Origin: Sulfitobacter sabulilitoris
GTDB taxonomy: Bacteria > Pseudomonadota > Alphaproteobacteria > Rhodobacterales > Rhodobacteraceae
DNA: 64,000 nt
Direction of reading: 5' to 3'
Assembly (NCBI RefSeq): GCF_005887615.1
Contig: NZ_VANS01000001.1
Span: forward strand, 235,415 to 299,414
Both the position numbers and the translations under genes were made by a program. The notes below the pieces were generated by a model. That model was given only the letters and a program-made list of their open reading frames with translations. It had not been told where the DNA came from and ran no database searches. Below, piece by piece: positions 24,572 to 33,187 of this stretch. Each line of letters opens with the position of its first letter. The stretch's first letter is position 1.

Positions 24572-25056
24572 TCGATCACCCCTTTCAGAACCCGCAGCCG
24601 GTCCAGCACCCCTTGCAGGATAAACCCCGCGGCCACGTGGTCGATCACCTCGGCGCGACGCTTTCGCGACGTATCCGCCTCAAGCAGGGCGCGTTCCGCC
24701 GCCACCGTGCTCAGCCGTTCATCCCAAAAGCCGATGGGCATGTCCACCAATTCGGGCAGCCGCGCCAGGTTGCGTGCAAAGGCGCGCGTCGACTGGCAGC
24801 GCGGGCCTTCTGAGCCGTCCATGTTTCGCGGCAGGCCCAGCACCAGCCCGCCGATCCGCCGGGCCGCGAGGATCTGCACCAGCGCCGCGGCATCCAGTCC
24901 GAACTTGCGGCGACGGATCGTCTGGAGCGGCGTGGCGACGCTCAGGAAGTTGTCGCTGACCGCCACGCCAATGGTCTTTTCCCCAAGGTCGAGGCCGGCA
25001 ATCGCCTGCATCGGGGGCAGGGCGGCGGCGAATTCGGCGACATCGTCAAGGATCAC
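24568..25056 (-). CDS. ruvX: RuvX/YqgF Holliday-junction resolvase-like nuclease
   Basis: A 162-residue RNase H-fold protein implicated in pre-16S rRNA 5' processing and proposed as an alternative Holliday-junction resolvase. It has the catalytic N-terminal AGLDLGEKTIGVAVSD with Asp, the GLVLGLPRNMDGSEGP strand-loop, and FWDERLSTVAAERALL with catalytic Asp/Glu. An N-terminal extension of about 16 residues precedes the core. It overlaps the upstream ccmI stop by 4 bp. Confidence 0.92.
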   Translation of the reverse strand: MILDDVAEFAAALPPMQAIAGLDLGEKTIGVAVSDNFLSVATPLQTIRRRKFGLDAAALVQILAARRIGGLVLGLPRNMDGSEGPRCQSTRAFARNLARLPELVDMPIGFWDERLSTVAAERALLEADTSRKRRAEVIDHVAAGFILQGVLDRLRVLKGVIE

Positions 25057-26294
25057 TCCACCACCCTCGCGCGCTGGCCCGCACGGCGCATCAGGTCAAG
25101 CGCGGTCTCGTCGCCGGCGAAGACCTCGACCGCGTTGTCATAGACCGCGCGCGCCCGGCCGGTTTCGCCCAACACGCCCAAGGCGCCGATAAGCTGCGCC
25201 CAGTCCTCTGCCGGGCCACCCTGCGTCGCCAGCCGCTCGGACAGGCGGCCGACCATGCCTTCGATCATCTCCATGCGTTGCGCCGGGGTCATGTCCTGCG
25301 CGGCCTCGATATCGGCGGCGTCGGGGCCACGGCCCGCTGCGACGCCTATCTCGGGCAGTTGGTAGCGGACACCGGCCCGCAGGGCCATCTCCTCGATCTG
25401 GTTGAGAATGGGCGCGATCCAGGGGGCATCCTCGGGCCCCTCGCGCAGCAGTTGGTCCCACAGGCGAAAGGCGGTGTCGGGCCGCCCGGTCTGCGCCAGC
25501 ATCAGCCCCATGTAATAGCGTGCGGTGCCATTCGTGCCGTCGCGGGCCAGCGCCGCGCGCAGCACCGCTTCGGCCTCGGGCGAGACATAGCCGCCCGCCG
25601 CGATGATCAGCATGTCGGCATAGTCGATCATCTCGTCCACGCTGGCCTGCGCGCCCTTGATGCGCAGCACGGCCTGCTGCGCACGGGCGGCGGCGGCGTA
25701 ATTGCCAAGGTTGGCTTCGCTCTGGGCCAGCAACAGATGTCCTTGCAGGTCGTCGGGCCGCGCCGCGACGGTGGCGCGCAACTGTTCGACCAGCGCGATG
25801 TAATCGGGGCTGGCATCGCCGGGCACCTGCGCATCGGGCAGGCTGGCTTCGGCCTCGGACTGGCCGGGCCGTTCGCGGCGCAGGGTCTCGGCCATCTCGA
25901 TCCGCTGCGCCAGCGCCAGATCGCCGTATCCCGGGGCGCCCAGCCGCAGATACAACGCAAAGCTGCCCGCGACCATGCCGGCGACCAGCAGGCCCGCCAG
26001 CACGGCGGTCGTCCGGCTGCCGTCGGCTTCGGTCTCGGGCGCGGCCCGCACTTCGGCATCGGCGGCCAGCAGGCGGCGCGACACTTCGGTGCGCGCACGG
26101 TCGGCATCTGCCCGCGACACCACGCCGCGTTCCAGATCCCGCTCCACCTCGCGCAGCTGGTCACGGTAGACATCGACGTCATAGGCCGCCGGTGACCGGT
26201 CGTCCGCCGCCTGCGCGCGCGACCGCGCAAGGCTCAGCGCAAGCAGCCCCGAGACGACAAGTGCCAATAGCCCGGTGAGTATCCAGAACGCCAT
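25053..26294 (-). CDS. ccmI: Cytochrome c biogenesis protein CcmI
   Basis: A 413-residue membrane-anchored apocytochrome chaperone. The start MAFWILTGLLALVVSGLLALSLARSR gives the first transmembrane helix, a cytoplasmic leucine-zipper-like region (YRDQLREVERDLERG) follows, then a second helix (TAVLAGLLVAGMVAGSFALYL, about residues 99-119) and a periplasmic TPR domain with QGHLLLAQSEANLGNYAAAARAQQ. This two-helix plus TPR layout is that of alphaproteobacterial CcmI/CycH. The longer in-frame upstream extension looks non-coding and is excluded. The ccmABCDG operon is at 56641-59382 in this same window, so the maturation genes are split over two loci. Confidence 0.9.
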   Translation of the reverse strand: MAFWILTGLLALVVSGLLALSLARSRAQAADDRSPAAYDVDVYRDQLREVERDLERGVVSRADADRARTEVSRRLLAADAEVRAAPETEADGSRTTAVLAGLLVAGMVAGSFALYLRLGAPGYGDLALAQRIEMAETLRRERPGQSEAEASLPDAQVPGDASPDYIALVEQLRATVAARPDDLQGHLLLAQSEANLGNYAAAARAQQAVLRIKGAQASVDEMIDYADMLIIAAGGYVSPEAEAVLRAALARDGTNGTARYYMGLMLAQTGRPDTAFRLWDQLLREGPEDAPWIAPILNQIEEMALRAGVRYQLPEIGVAAGRGPDAADIEAAQDMTPAQRMEMIEGMVGRLSERLATQGGPAEDWAQLIGALGVLGETGRARAVYDNAVEVFAGDETALDLMRRAGQRARVVE

Positions 26295-26623
26295 GCGACC
26301 TCTTTCGTTGGTTCGTCCCTTGATGTAGCGATCAAAGGGCAGCGACAAAAGGGCCAATCGGCCCCGATCCGCGGCGCGGTCCTGCGCCATTGCGGCGCAG
26401 CGGCACCATCCTGCGCGGGGCCGGGGGGTGGGGGCCGCGCCTGGGGGGCGCATGGGCGGCCGCTTTGGCAATTGCGGGGGATATCGCAAAACTGCTAAGG
26501 CCAAATGCGGCAGGTGTCGCAAAACCTGTACCGAATGCCGCGCGCAGTATCCTCTTTTCCGGGGGCTCGCGCAGAAAGACCGAAAGCCGGGCTCGAACCG
26601 GCGAATCCTTCGAGGGGCGCACC
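26295..26623. other. Divergent ccmI/soxB intergenic region
   Basis: A 329-bp region with promoters for both directions expected. It holds a direct repeat TCGCAAAAC(C)TG at 26484-26494 and 26517-26528 (33 bp apart), a possible regulator site for the sarcosine oxidase operon. No gene seen. Confidence 0.4.
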
Positions 26624-27868
26624 ATGAAACGCTATTCCGCCTTTGCCATCGCCAGAGAGGCCCTGCGGTATCACACCGGATGGGACCGTGCGTGGCGCGC
26701 GCCCGAACCGAAGCCGCATTACGACGTCATCATCATCGGCGGCGGTGGTCACGGGCTGGCCACGGCGTATCATCTGGGCAAGAACCACGGCATCACGAAC
26801 GTCGCCATCCTTGAAAAGGGCTGGCTGGGCGGCGGCAACACGGGCCGCAACACGACGATCATCCGCTCCAACTACCTGCAGGATCCTTCGGCCGCGCTCT
26901 ACGAGAAATCGCGCAGCCTTTACGAGACGATGAGCCAGGATCTGAACTACAACGTGATGTTCAGCCCGCGCGGCGTGATCATGCTGGCGCAAACCCAGCA
27001 CGAGGTCCGGGGTTATCAGCGCACCGCGCATGCCAACGCCCTGCAAGGGGTGAAGACCGAATTCATCAGCCCCGACCGGGTCAAGCAACTGGTGCCGATC
27101 ATCAACATCGACGGTCCGCGCTATCCGGTGCTGGGCGGGCTGTGGCAAGCGCGCGGCGGCACCGCGCGGCACGATGCGGTGGCCTGGGGCTATGCGCGGG
27201 CCTGCTCGGACATGGGCATGGACGTGATCCAGCAATGCGAAGTCACCGCGATCAAGCGCGACGGCGGCAAGGTCACCGGGGTCAGCACCACCAGGGGCGA
27301 AATCACCTGCGGCAAGGTCGGCATTGTGGTGGCGGGCAATTCGGGCCACGTGGCCGGATTAGCGGGGTTCCGCCTGCCGATCGAGAGCGTGGCGCTTCAG
27401 GCGCTGGTCAGCGAGCCGATCAAGCCCTGCATGGACGTGGTCGTCATGGCCAATACCGTGCACGGCTACATGAGCCAGTCCGACAAGGGCGAGATGGTGA
27501 TCGGCGGCGGCACCGACGGCTACAACAACTACACCCAGCGCGGATCGTTCCACCACATCGAGGAAACCGTGCGCGCCCTGGTCGAGACCTTCCCGATGGT
27601 GTCGCGCCTCAAGATGCTGCGCCAATGGGGCGGGATCGTGGACATCACCGGCGACCGCTCGCCCATCCTCAGCAAGACGCCGGTCGATGGCGTGTTCATC
27701 AATTGCGGCTGGGGCACAGGCGGGTTCAAGGCGACGCCGGGATCGGGCTGGGCCATGGCGGAATTGATGGCCAAGGGGCGTTCGCCGCTGACCGACGCCT
27801 TCGGGCTGGAGCGGTTCCGCGAGGGGCGTTTCATCGACGAAAGCGTGGCGGCGGGGGTGGCGCACTGA
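26624..27868 (+). CDS. soxB: Sarcosine oxidase beta subunit
   Basis: A 414-residue flavoprotein, the catalytic subunit of heterotetrameric sarcosine oxidase, which oxidatively demethylates sarcosine to glycine. It has the N-terminal dinucleotide-binding motif VIIIGGGGHGLATAYHLGK, then WLGGGNTGRNTTIIRSNYL with the region that covalently holds FMN (typical His replaced by context GNTGRNTT), and the C-terminal GTGGFKATPGSGWAMAELM. Length is typical. Homologous MgdA of N-methylglutamate dehydrogenase is an alternative, but no gmaS or mgs genes are seen nearby. Unusually, soxD does not follow directly. Confidence 0.92.
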   Translation: MKRYSAFAIAREALRYHTGWDRAWRAPEPKPHYDVIIIGGGGHGLATAYHLGKNHGITNVAILEKGWLGGGNTGRNTTIIRSNYLQDPSAALYEKSRSLYETMSQDLNYNVMFSPRGVIMLAQTQHEVRGYQRTAHANALQGVKTEFISPDRVKQLVPIINIDGPRYPVLGGLWQARGGTARHDAVAWGYARACSDMGMDVIQQCEVTAIKRDGGKVTGVSTTRGEITCGKVGIVVAGNSGHVAGLAGFRLPIESVALQALVSEPIKPCMDVVVMANTVHGYMSQSDKGEMVIGGGTDGYNNYTQRGSFHHIEETVRALVETFPMVSRLKMLRQWGGIVDITGDRSPILSKTPVDGVFINCGWGTGGFKATPGSGWAMAELMAKGRSPLTDAFGLERFREGRFIDESVAAGVAH

Positions 27869-27903
27869 TGCGCCGCGCCACCGCTCCCGGCCGCCCTGCG
27901 CCG

Positions 27904-28095
27904 TCAGTCCTCGGCGCGGTTGCGATTGGCGTCGCCCGCGGCGCTGCCAAAGGCGATGAGGTCGCTCACATCGACTTCGCGCCCGCCGCGCGCGGCCCTG
28001 CGGGCGGCCACGCCGCGCCGTTCCAGCACGAACATCACCAGCGCGACGCACAAAATCGCGCCAAACACCACTATTGCCATCGCTTCCTTGCTCAT
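27904..28095 (-). CDS. Small single-pass membrane protein between soxB and soxD
   Basis: A 63-residue predicted protein on the opposite strand to the sox genes: MSKEAMAIVVFGAILCVALVMFVLERRG, one transmembrane helix at about residues 6-24, then a short basic cytoplasmic tail and an acidic end. It has no family that I recognise. It is probably real because the hydrophobic start and basic boundary form a sensible membrane topology, but its small size leaves doubt. Confidence 0.45.
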   Translation of the reverse strand: MSKEAMAIVVFGAILCVALVMFVLERRGVAARRAARGGREVDVSDLIAFGSAAGDANRNRAED

Positions 28096-28238
28096 CGCGT
28101 CCTCCGCCTTGCGCAGAATGACGCCAGCCTAGCGCGAAAATCGCCGCACGGCGACGGAAACAATTTTGTGGCGCGGTGGAACAATGTGTCGCAGCCCGCT
28201 GTTTGCTTTTCAAATGGACCTGCAAACGGAGACACACC

Positions 28239-28466
28239 ATGGCTGACAATACCGATCGCACGACAACCACAACCACAACCAACACCGGCGGCAACACCGG
28301 ACTGGCGTTCATCGTCGGCATCCTTGTCGTCGTCGTCGCGGGCCTCGCGTATTACATGTTCGCCGACGGCGGCAGCGGCGATGACGTCAGCATCACCATC
28401 GAAGGCGCGGGCGATGCCGTCCAGGGCGCTGCCGAAGCCGTCGAAGGTGCAGCCTCGGGCAACTGA
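28239..28466 (+). CDS. Small Thr-rich single-pass membrane protein
   Basis: A 75-residue protein with a GGAGACACACC ribosome-binding site before the ATG at 28239. The N-terminus is very Thr-rich (DRTTTTTTTNTGGNTG), a transmembrane helix follows (LAFIVGILVVVVAGLAYYMFA, about 23-43), and the C-terminal part is acidic and Ala/Gly-rich. It ends about 32 bp before a good intrinsic terminator, so it forms its own short transcript inside the sox region. Function unknown. Confidence 0.6.
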   Translation: MADNTDRTTTTTTTNTGGNTGLAFIVGILVVVVAGLAYYMFADGGSGDDVSITIEGAGDAVQGAAEAVEGAASGN

Positions 28467-28497
28467 CGCCGCGCAGAGCACCGCCTTGACGAAACAG

Positions 28498-28525
28498 GCC
28501 GACGTCCCCCGGGGCGTCGGCTTTT
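28498..28525 (+). terminator. Rho-independent terminator
   Basis: GCCGACG stem (28498-28504) pairs with CGTCGGC (28515-28521), followed by TTTT. It follows the small membrane gene and lies just before soxD. Confidence 0.75.
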
Positions 28526-28574
28526 GCGTGTCCGGGCCTTGGTCCGCCGTCGCCCCCCACCGCAGGAGCCTGCC

Positions 28575-28904
28575 ATGCTGATCCTCACCTGTCCCGTCTG
28601 CGGCGTCACCGCCGAGGAAACCGAATTTCACGCCGGCGGCGAAGCGCATCTGACCCGGCATGGCCCCGGCGCGTCGGATGCCGATTTCGAGGACTACCTG
28701 TTCATGCGCGCAAACCCCCGTGGCGTGCATTTCGAACGCTGGCGGCATGTCTATGGCTGCGGCAAGTGGTTTCATGCGGCGCGGTGCACGACCACCTTGC
28801 AGGTCTTTGGCACCTATACCGCCCAGACCTCCGCGCCGCCGCAGGAGATCCTCGACAAGATCGCCGATGCGCGCCCGGACTGGACCCCGAGGACGCCCGG
28901 ATGA
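28575..28904 (+). CDS. soxD: Sarcosine oxidase delta subunit
   Basis: A 109-residue zinc-binding subunit. The CPVCG motif (residues 6-10) and the later GCGKWFHAARCTTT supply the Cys/His ligands. The sequence FEDYLFMRANPRGVHFERWRHVYGCGKWFHAARCTTT is typical of SoxD/MgdB. The ATG at 28575 follows CAGGAG, a good ribosome-binding site. It starts after the terminator at 28498-28525, so soxDAG may need its own promoter. Confidence 0.9.
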   Translation: MLILTCPVCGVTAEETEFHAGGEAHLTRHGPGASDADFEDYLFMRANPRGVHFERWRHVYGCGKWFHAARCTTTLQVFGTYTAQTSAPPQEILDKIADARPDWTPRTPG

Positions 28905-28983
28905 TGTCTGCGTCTTTTACCCTAGCCCCGAAATTTCCCGCCGGAGGGGGCCATCCCCTCCGCCAGCCCGAAGGTCTGACCCC

Positions 28984-31900
28984 ATGAGCACCCGTCTCGC
29001 CACCGGCGGTCGCTTGCTGTCCAAGGACAAAGCGCTGTCGTTCACGTTCAACGGTCGCCGGCTGCGCGGCTTTTCCGGCGATACGCTGGCGTCGGCGCTG
29101 CTGGCCAACGACCAGATGCTGGTGGGCCGGTCGTTCAAGTACCATCGCCCGCGCGGCATCGTGGCCTCGGGCGCGGAAGAGCCCAACGGCCTTGTGAACA
29201 TGGGCGAGGGGGGGCGGTTTGAGCCCAATCAGCGCATCACCACGACCGAACTGTTCGACGGGCTGACCGCCACCAGCCAGAACCACTGGCCCAGCCTTGA
29301 TTTCGATGTGGGTGCGATCAACTCGAAACTCGCGCGGTTCCTGCCGGCGGGCTTTTATTACAAGATGTTCATCCATCCGCGCCCCCTGTGGAAGCACGTG
29401 TACGAGCCGATAATCCGCCGCAGCGCGGGCCTTGGACGGGCGCCGACGGCACCGGATGCGGATACTTACGAGCATTTCCACGCCTTTTGCGACGTGCTGG
29501 TCATCGGCGGCGGTGTGGCCGGATTGCAGGCAGCCAAGGCCGCGGCCCGGTCGGGCGCCAGGGTGCTGGTGCTGGAGCAGACGCCCCATTGGGGTGGGCG
29601 GGCACCGGTCGACGGCGGCACCGTCGATGGCAAGCCTGTGGATAAGTTCGTGGAAGAACTGGTGTCGGAATTGGCAGACATGCCCAATGTCACCCTGCGC
29701 AACCGAACGATGGGCGCGGGCGTGTACGATCACGGCTACGTTCTGGGCTACGAGCAGCTGGGCGATCACGCGCCCGAAAAACCGGGGCCACGGCACCGCT
29801 TGTGGCGCATTCGGGCAGGGCATGTGCTGACCGCGACGGGCGCCATCGAACGGCCGCTGCCCTTTGCTGGCAACGACGTGCCGGGGGTCATGCTGGCCTC
29901 TGCGGTGCGCGACTACGTGGTCAACTACGGCGTGTCGCCGGGCGACCGGACGGTGGTCGTGACGAACAACGACAACGCTTACCTTACGGCAATTGCGCTC
30001 AAGTATGCTGGGCTCAGCGTGCCTGCGATCCTCGATGCGCGGGTGCTGCCGACCGACAGCCCGGCGATGGAGCAGGCCAAGGCGCTGGGGATCCGGGTGC
30101 TGATGGGCCACGCGGTGTCGTCGGTCAAGGGCGGCAAGCGGGTGACGGGTGTCGCCGTCTGCTCGCAGTCGGGCGAAGGCGCGGTGCTGGAAGAGATCGC
30201 CTGCGACGTGGTGGCGATGTCGGGCGGCTGGTCTCCGGTGGTGCATTTGTGGTCGCATTGCGGCGGCAAGCTGCTGTGGGACGAGACACAGGCGCATTTC
30301 CGCCCGGATGTGGATAAAGCGCCCATCGGTGCGGATGGGCATGGGTTTGTCACGCCCGCCGGATGCGCCAACGGCGTGATGCAACTTGACGCGATCCTTG
30401 CCGATGCGGTTCAGGCCGGTGAAATCGCCTGTGCCGCTGCCGGGTTCAGGGCCCGCCATTCCGATGCGCCGACCGCCGAGCCGTCGGGCGAAACCCCGAT
30501 GACCCCGGTCTGGATGATGCCGCAGGGCGCGGGCATCAAGCTGCGCAGCAAGGCCTGGCTGGATTACCAGAACGACGTCAAGGTCTCGGACGTGCAACTG
30601 GCCGCGCAGGAAGGGTTCGAGAGCGTCGAGCACGCCAAGCGCTACACCACGCTGGGCATGGCCACCGATCAGGGCAAACTGAGCAACATCAACGGGCTAG
30701 CCACGCTTGCGGCCGCGCGCAACGTCGCCATCCCACAAGTCGGCACGACCACCTTCCGCCCGCCCTATACGCCCATTTCGATGGGCGCCATCGGCGGCGA
30801 GGCGCGGGGCGACGTGTTCCAGCCACTGCGCCGCACCCCGATGCACGACTGGCACGCCGCCAACGGCGCGGAGTGGGAACCGGTGGGCCACTGGCGCCGT
30901 CCCTATGCCTACAGGCGCAGCGGCGAAAGCACCCACGAAGCGGTGATGCGCGAAGTGCGCAATACCCGCGACAAGCTTGGGCTGCTGGATGCCTCGACGC
31001 TGGGCAAGATCGTGGTCAAGGGCCCGGACGCCCCCAGGTTCCTCGACATGCTTTACACCAACATGATGAGCACGCTGAAGCCCGGCAAGTGCCGCTACGG
31101 GCTGATGTGCAGCGAAAACGGGTTCCTGATCGACGACGGCGTGGTCGCGCGCATCGACGATGACACCTTCTTGTGCCACACGACCACCGGCGGGGCCGAG
31201 CGGATCCACCAGCACATGGAAGAATGGCTGCAGACGGAATGGTGGGACTGGAAGGTTCACGTGGCCAACGTGACCGAGCAATATGCCCAGATTGCCGTCG
31301 TCGGCCCCAACGCCCGGACCGCGCTCGAGCGCCTGGGCGGCATGGATGTGGGCAAGGACGCGCTTGGGTTCATGGACTGGGCCGAGGGTACGCTGGGCGG
31401 CTTTGCCGTCCGCGTGTACCGGATCTCCTTTTCGGGCGAGCTGAGCTATGAAATTGCCGTCGATGCAAGCCACGGTCAGGCGTTCTGGGACGCGCTGATG
31501 GTCGTCGGTGCGGATCTCGGCGCGATGCCCTACGGCACGGAGTGCCTGCACATCCTGCGCGCGGAAAAGGGGTTCATCATGATCGGGGATGAAACCGACG
31601 GCACGGTGATCCCGCAGGACCTGGGCCTTGACTGGGCGATTTCGAAAAAGAAGGAAGACTACCTCGGCAAGCGCGCGCAGGCCCGGTCGCACATGGCTGA
31701 CCCGACCCGCTGGAAGCTTGTGGGGCTGGAGACCGAGGACGGCAGCGTGCTGCCCGACGGCGCCTATGCCGTGGCCGCGGGCGAGAACGCCAACGGTCAG
31801 CGCAACACCCAGGGGCGCGTCACCTCGACCTATCACTCGCCGACGCTCGACCGGGGCATCGCGATGGGTCTGGTGCTGCACGGCCCCGACCGCATGGGCG

Positions 31901-31998
31901 AGGTGCTGGAGTTTCCGCGCCTCGACGGCACGACCGTCAAGGCCAAGATCGTCAGCCCGGTATTTTACGATCCGCAAGGGGAGAAGCAGAATGTCTGA
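28984..31998 (+). CDS. soxA: Sarcosine oxidase alpha subunit
   Basis: A 1004-residue alpha subunit. The N-terminal ferredoxin-like domain is FTFNGRRLRGFSGDTLASALL, followed by an NAD-binding Rossmann motif DVLVIGGGVAGLQAAKAAARSG (about residue 170), a second oxidoreductase domain, and a C-terminal GcvT-like folate-binding domain (from about residue 620). The latter accepts the one-carbon unit on tetrahydrofolate as 5,10-methylene-THF. Start chosen at the ATG 28984 after TGACCC. The stop overlaps the soxG start (31991) by 8 bp. Confidence 0.93.
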   Translation: MSTRLATGGRLLSKDKALSFTFNGRRLRGFSGDTLASALLANDQMLVGRSFKYHRPRGIVASGAEEPNGLVNMGEGGRFEPNQRITTTELFDGLTATSQNHWPSLDFDVGAINSKLARFLPAGFYYKMFIHPRPLWKHVYEPIIRRSAGLGRAPTAPDADTYEHFHAFCDVLVIGGGVAGLQAAKAAARSGARVLVLEQTPHWGGRAPVDGGTVDGKPVDKFVEELVSELADMPNVTLRNRTMGAGVYDHGYVLGYEQLGDHAPEKPGPRHRLWRIRAGHVLTATGAIERPLPFAGNDVPGVMLASAVRDYVVNYGVSPGDRTVVVTNNDNAYLTAIALKYAGLSVPAILDARVLPTDSPAMEQAKALGIRVLMGHAVSSVKGGKRVTGVAVCSQSGEGAVLEEIACDVVAMSGGWSPVVHLWSHCGGKLLWDETQAHFRPDVDKAPIGADGHGFVTPAGCANGVMQLDAILADAVQAGEIACAAAGFRARHSDAPTAEPSGETPMTPVWMMPQGAGIKLRSKAWLDYQNDVKVSDVQLAAQEGFESVEHAKRYTTLGMATDQGKLSNINGLATLAAARNVAIPQVGTTTFRPPYTPISMGAIGGEARGDVFQPLRRTPMHDWHAANGAEWEPVGHWRRPYAYRRSGESTHEAVMREVRNTRDKLGLLDASTLGKIVVKGPDAPRFLDMLYTNMMSTLKPGKCRYGLMCSENGFLIDDGVVARIDDDTFLCHTTTGGAERIHQHMEEWLQTEWWDWKVHVANVTEQYAQIAVVGPNARTALERLGGMDVGKDALGFMDWAEGTLGGFAVRVYRISFSGELSYEIAVDASHGQAFWDALMVVGADLGAMPYGTECLHILRAEKGFIMIGDETDGTVIPQDLGLDWAISKKKEDYLGKRAQARSHMADPTRWKLVGLETEDGSVLPDGAYAVAAGENANGQRNTQGRVTSTYHSPTLDRGIAMGLVLHGPDRMGEVLEFPRLDGTTVKAKIVSPVFYDPQGEKQNV

Positions 31999-32560
31999 AC
32001 CTGTCAGCGCGCTGCATGGCATCAGCGACGATCACGGACTGGTACGCATCACCGAACTGGGCCCGCGCGGCATGATCACCCTGCGCGGCGATCTGGCATC
32101 GTCCGCGATCAAAAAGGCCGCGACAAAGGGGACGGATCTGTCGCTGCCGGGGCCCGGGCAGGCGGTTTTGTCAGGCGACGACGGTGTCGCGTGGATGTCG
32201 CCCGACGAGCTGTTGGTGATGTGCGCATACGACGACGTTCAGGCGCGGCTTGCCAGGATGACCAAGGCCACGCAGGGCAAGCACGCGCTTGCGGTCAACG
32301 TATCGGATGCCCGCGCGGTCATCGAGGTGTCAGGCACGCGGGCTCGCGAGGTGGTTGCGAAACTGGCCCCCGTCGATCTGTCGCCCGACGCCTTCACGCC
32401 CGGCATGTTCCGCCGGACCCGCATGGCGCAGGTCGCGGCGGCCTTCTGGATGCACGATGACACCACGTTCCGCATCATCTGCTTTCGCAGTCAGGCGCGG
32501 TATGTGTTCGATCTGCTCAAGGTCGCGGCGCAACCGGGGTCGGAGGTCGATTACTTCTGA
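31991..32560 (+). CDS. soxG: Sarcosine oxidase gamma subunit
   Basis: A 189-residue gamma subunit of the heterotetramer, related to the GcvT fold. Recognisable stretches are ITELGPRGMITLRGDL, GDDGVAWMSPDELLVMC and VVAKLAPVDLSPDAFTPGMFRRTRMAQVAAAFW. The last codons and stop lie at the start of a 15-bp tandem repeat, so the 3' end of this gene has probably been shaped by repeat duplication. glyA, folD and purU, common partners in sarcosine loci, are not in this window. Confidence 0.9.
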   Translation: MSEPVSALHGISDDHGLVRITELGPRGMITLRGDLASSAIKKAATKGTDLSLPGPGQAVLSGDDGVAWMSPDELLVMCAYDDVQARLARMTKATQGKHALAVNVSDARAVIEVSGTRAREVVAKLAPVDLSPDAFTPGMFRRTRMAQVAAAFWMHDDTTFRIICFRSQARYVFDLLKVAAQPGSEVDYF

Positions 32561-32602
32561 TCCCCGTGCTTATGATCCCCGTGCTTATGATCCCCGTGCT
32601 TT
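32558..32602. repeat. Three-copy 15-bp tandem repeat at the soxG stop
   Basis: Three units of TGATCCCCGTGCTTA (the third ends in T), followed by a partial fourth (TGATCC). The first unit's TGA is the soxG stop codon, so the stop is repeated in frame. In another frame the array would read DPRAY repeats. It is in the convergent gap before the GYD gene. Confidence 0.9.
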
Positions 32603-32624
32603 TGATCCGCGGCCCCGACCGGCG

Positions 32625-32957
32625 TCATCCGGTGGCGGGCTTGTAGCTCGTCATCGCCGATTTGGCCTTTTTCATGGCGTCGACGGCCTCGCCGGTGGTC
32701 ATCAGTTTGGTCGTCGATCCCCCCGCAAAAGCGCCTGACGCGGCCAGAACCATCGCGCCCGATGCCATCGCGGTGTCGTCGGGTGCTTCGATCAGGGCGA
32801 TCACGTCGTCGGTGCCCATCGCAAAGAACACGTGATGCAGCGTGCCGCCAAAGCTTTCGACCAGTTTGCGCGCGGGCGGTTCGCGGTCATGCGGATTGTT
32901 GACCATGGCCTTGAATGCGGCCGAGGTGTAACGGCCTTGAAAAAGGTAGAATGACAT
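32625..32957 (-). CDS. GYD-domain protein
   Basis: A 110-residue protein beginning MSFYLFQGRYTSAAFKAMV. The GYD-type small alpha/beta (ferredoxin-like) fold is suggested by GRYTSAAFKAMV, GGTLHHVFFAMGTDDVIALIEAPDD and the C-terminal helix. Family function is not known. The ATG at 32957 is preferred over an upstream in-frame start (33005) because the first strand of the domain starts here. It is transcribed toward soxG and divergently from sodB. Confidence 0.75.
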   Translation of the reverse strand: MSFYLFQGRYTSAAFKAMVNNPHDREPPARKLVESFGGTLHHVFFAMGTDDVIALIEAPDDTAMASGAMVLAASGAFAGGSTTKLMTTGEAVDAMKKAKSAMTSYKPATG

Positions 32958-33187
32958 TGCACTGTTCCCCCAGTTGAAATGATGATTTTGAACGATACCC
33001 GGCACGCCCCCACGTGCCCCGGCGTCGTGATCTTAGCACGAAATCGCCGCAGAACGGAAAATAACCTCGGCGGAACGGCCATTTGGAACCATCGTTCGGC
33101 TGGTTCGTTGAACCATGACACTTGACGCAAGGCGCGAACGCGCTCAGTTACGTCGCAATGACATTCAGACAGACAAGGGGTCCTACA

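Noticed and set aside
26590-26610. Second tRNA-like GCTCGAACC segment before soxB
   Set aside because: It can form a partial T-arm only. No cloverleaf can be folded around it.
26624-32560. N-methylglutamate dehydrogenase (mgdABCD) in place of sarcosine oxidase
   Set aside because: The subunits are homologous and hard to separate by eye, but no gmaS or mgsABC genes are nearby. The sarcosine oxidase call was kept as more likely.
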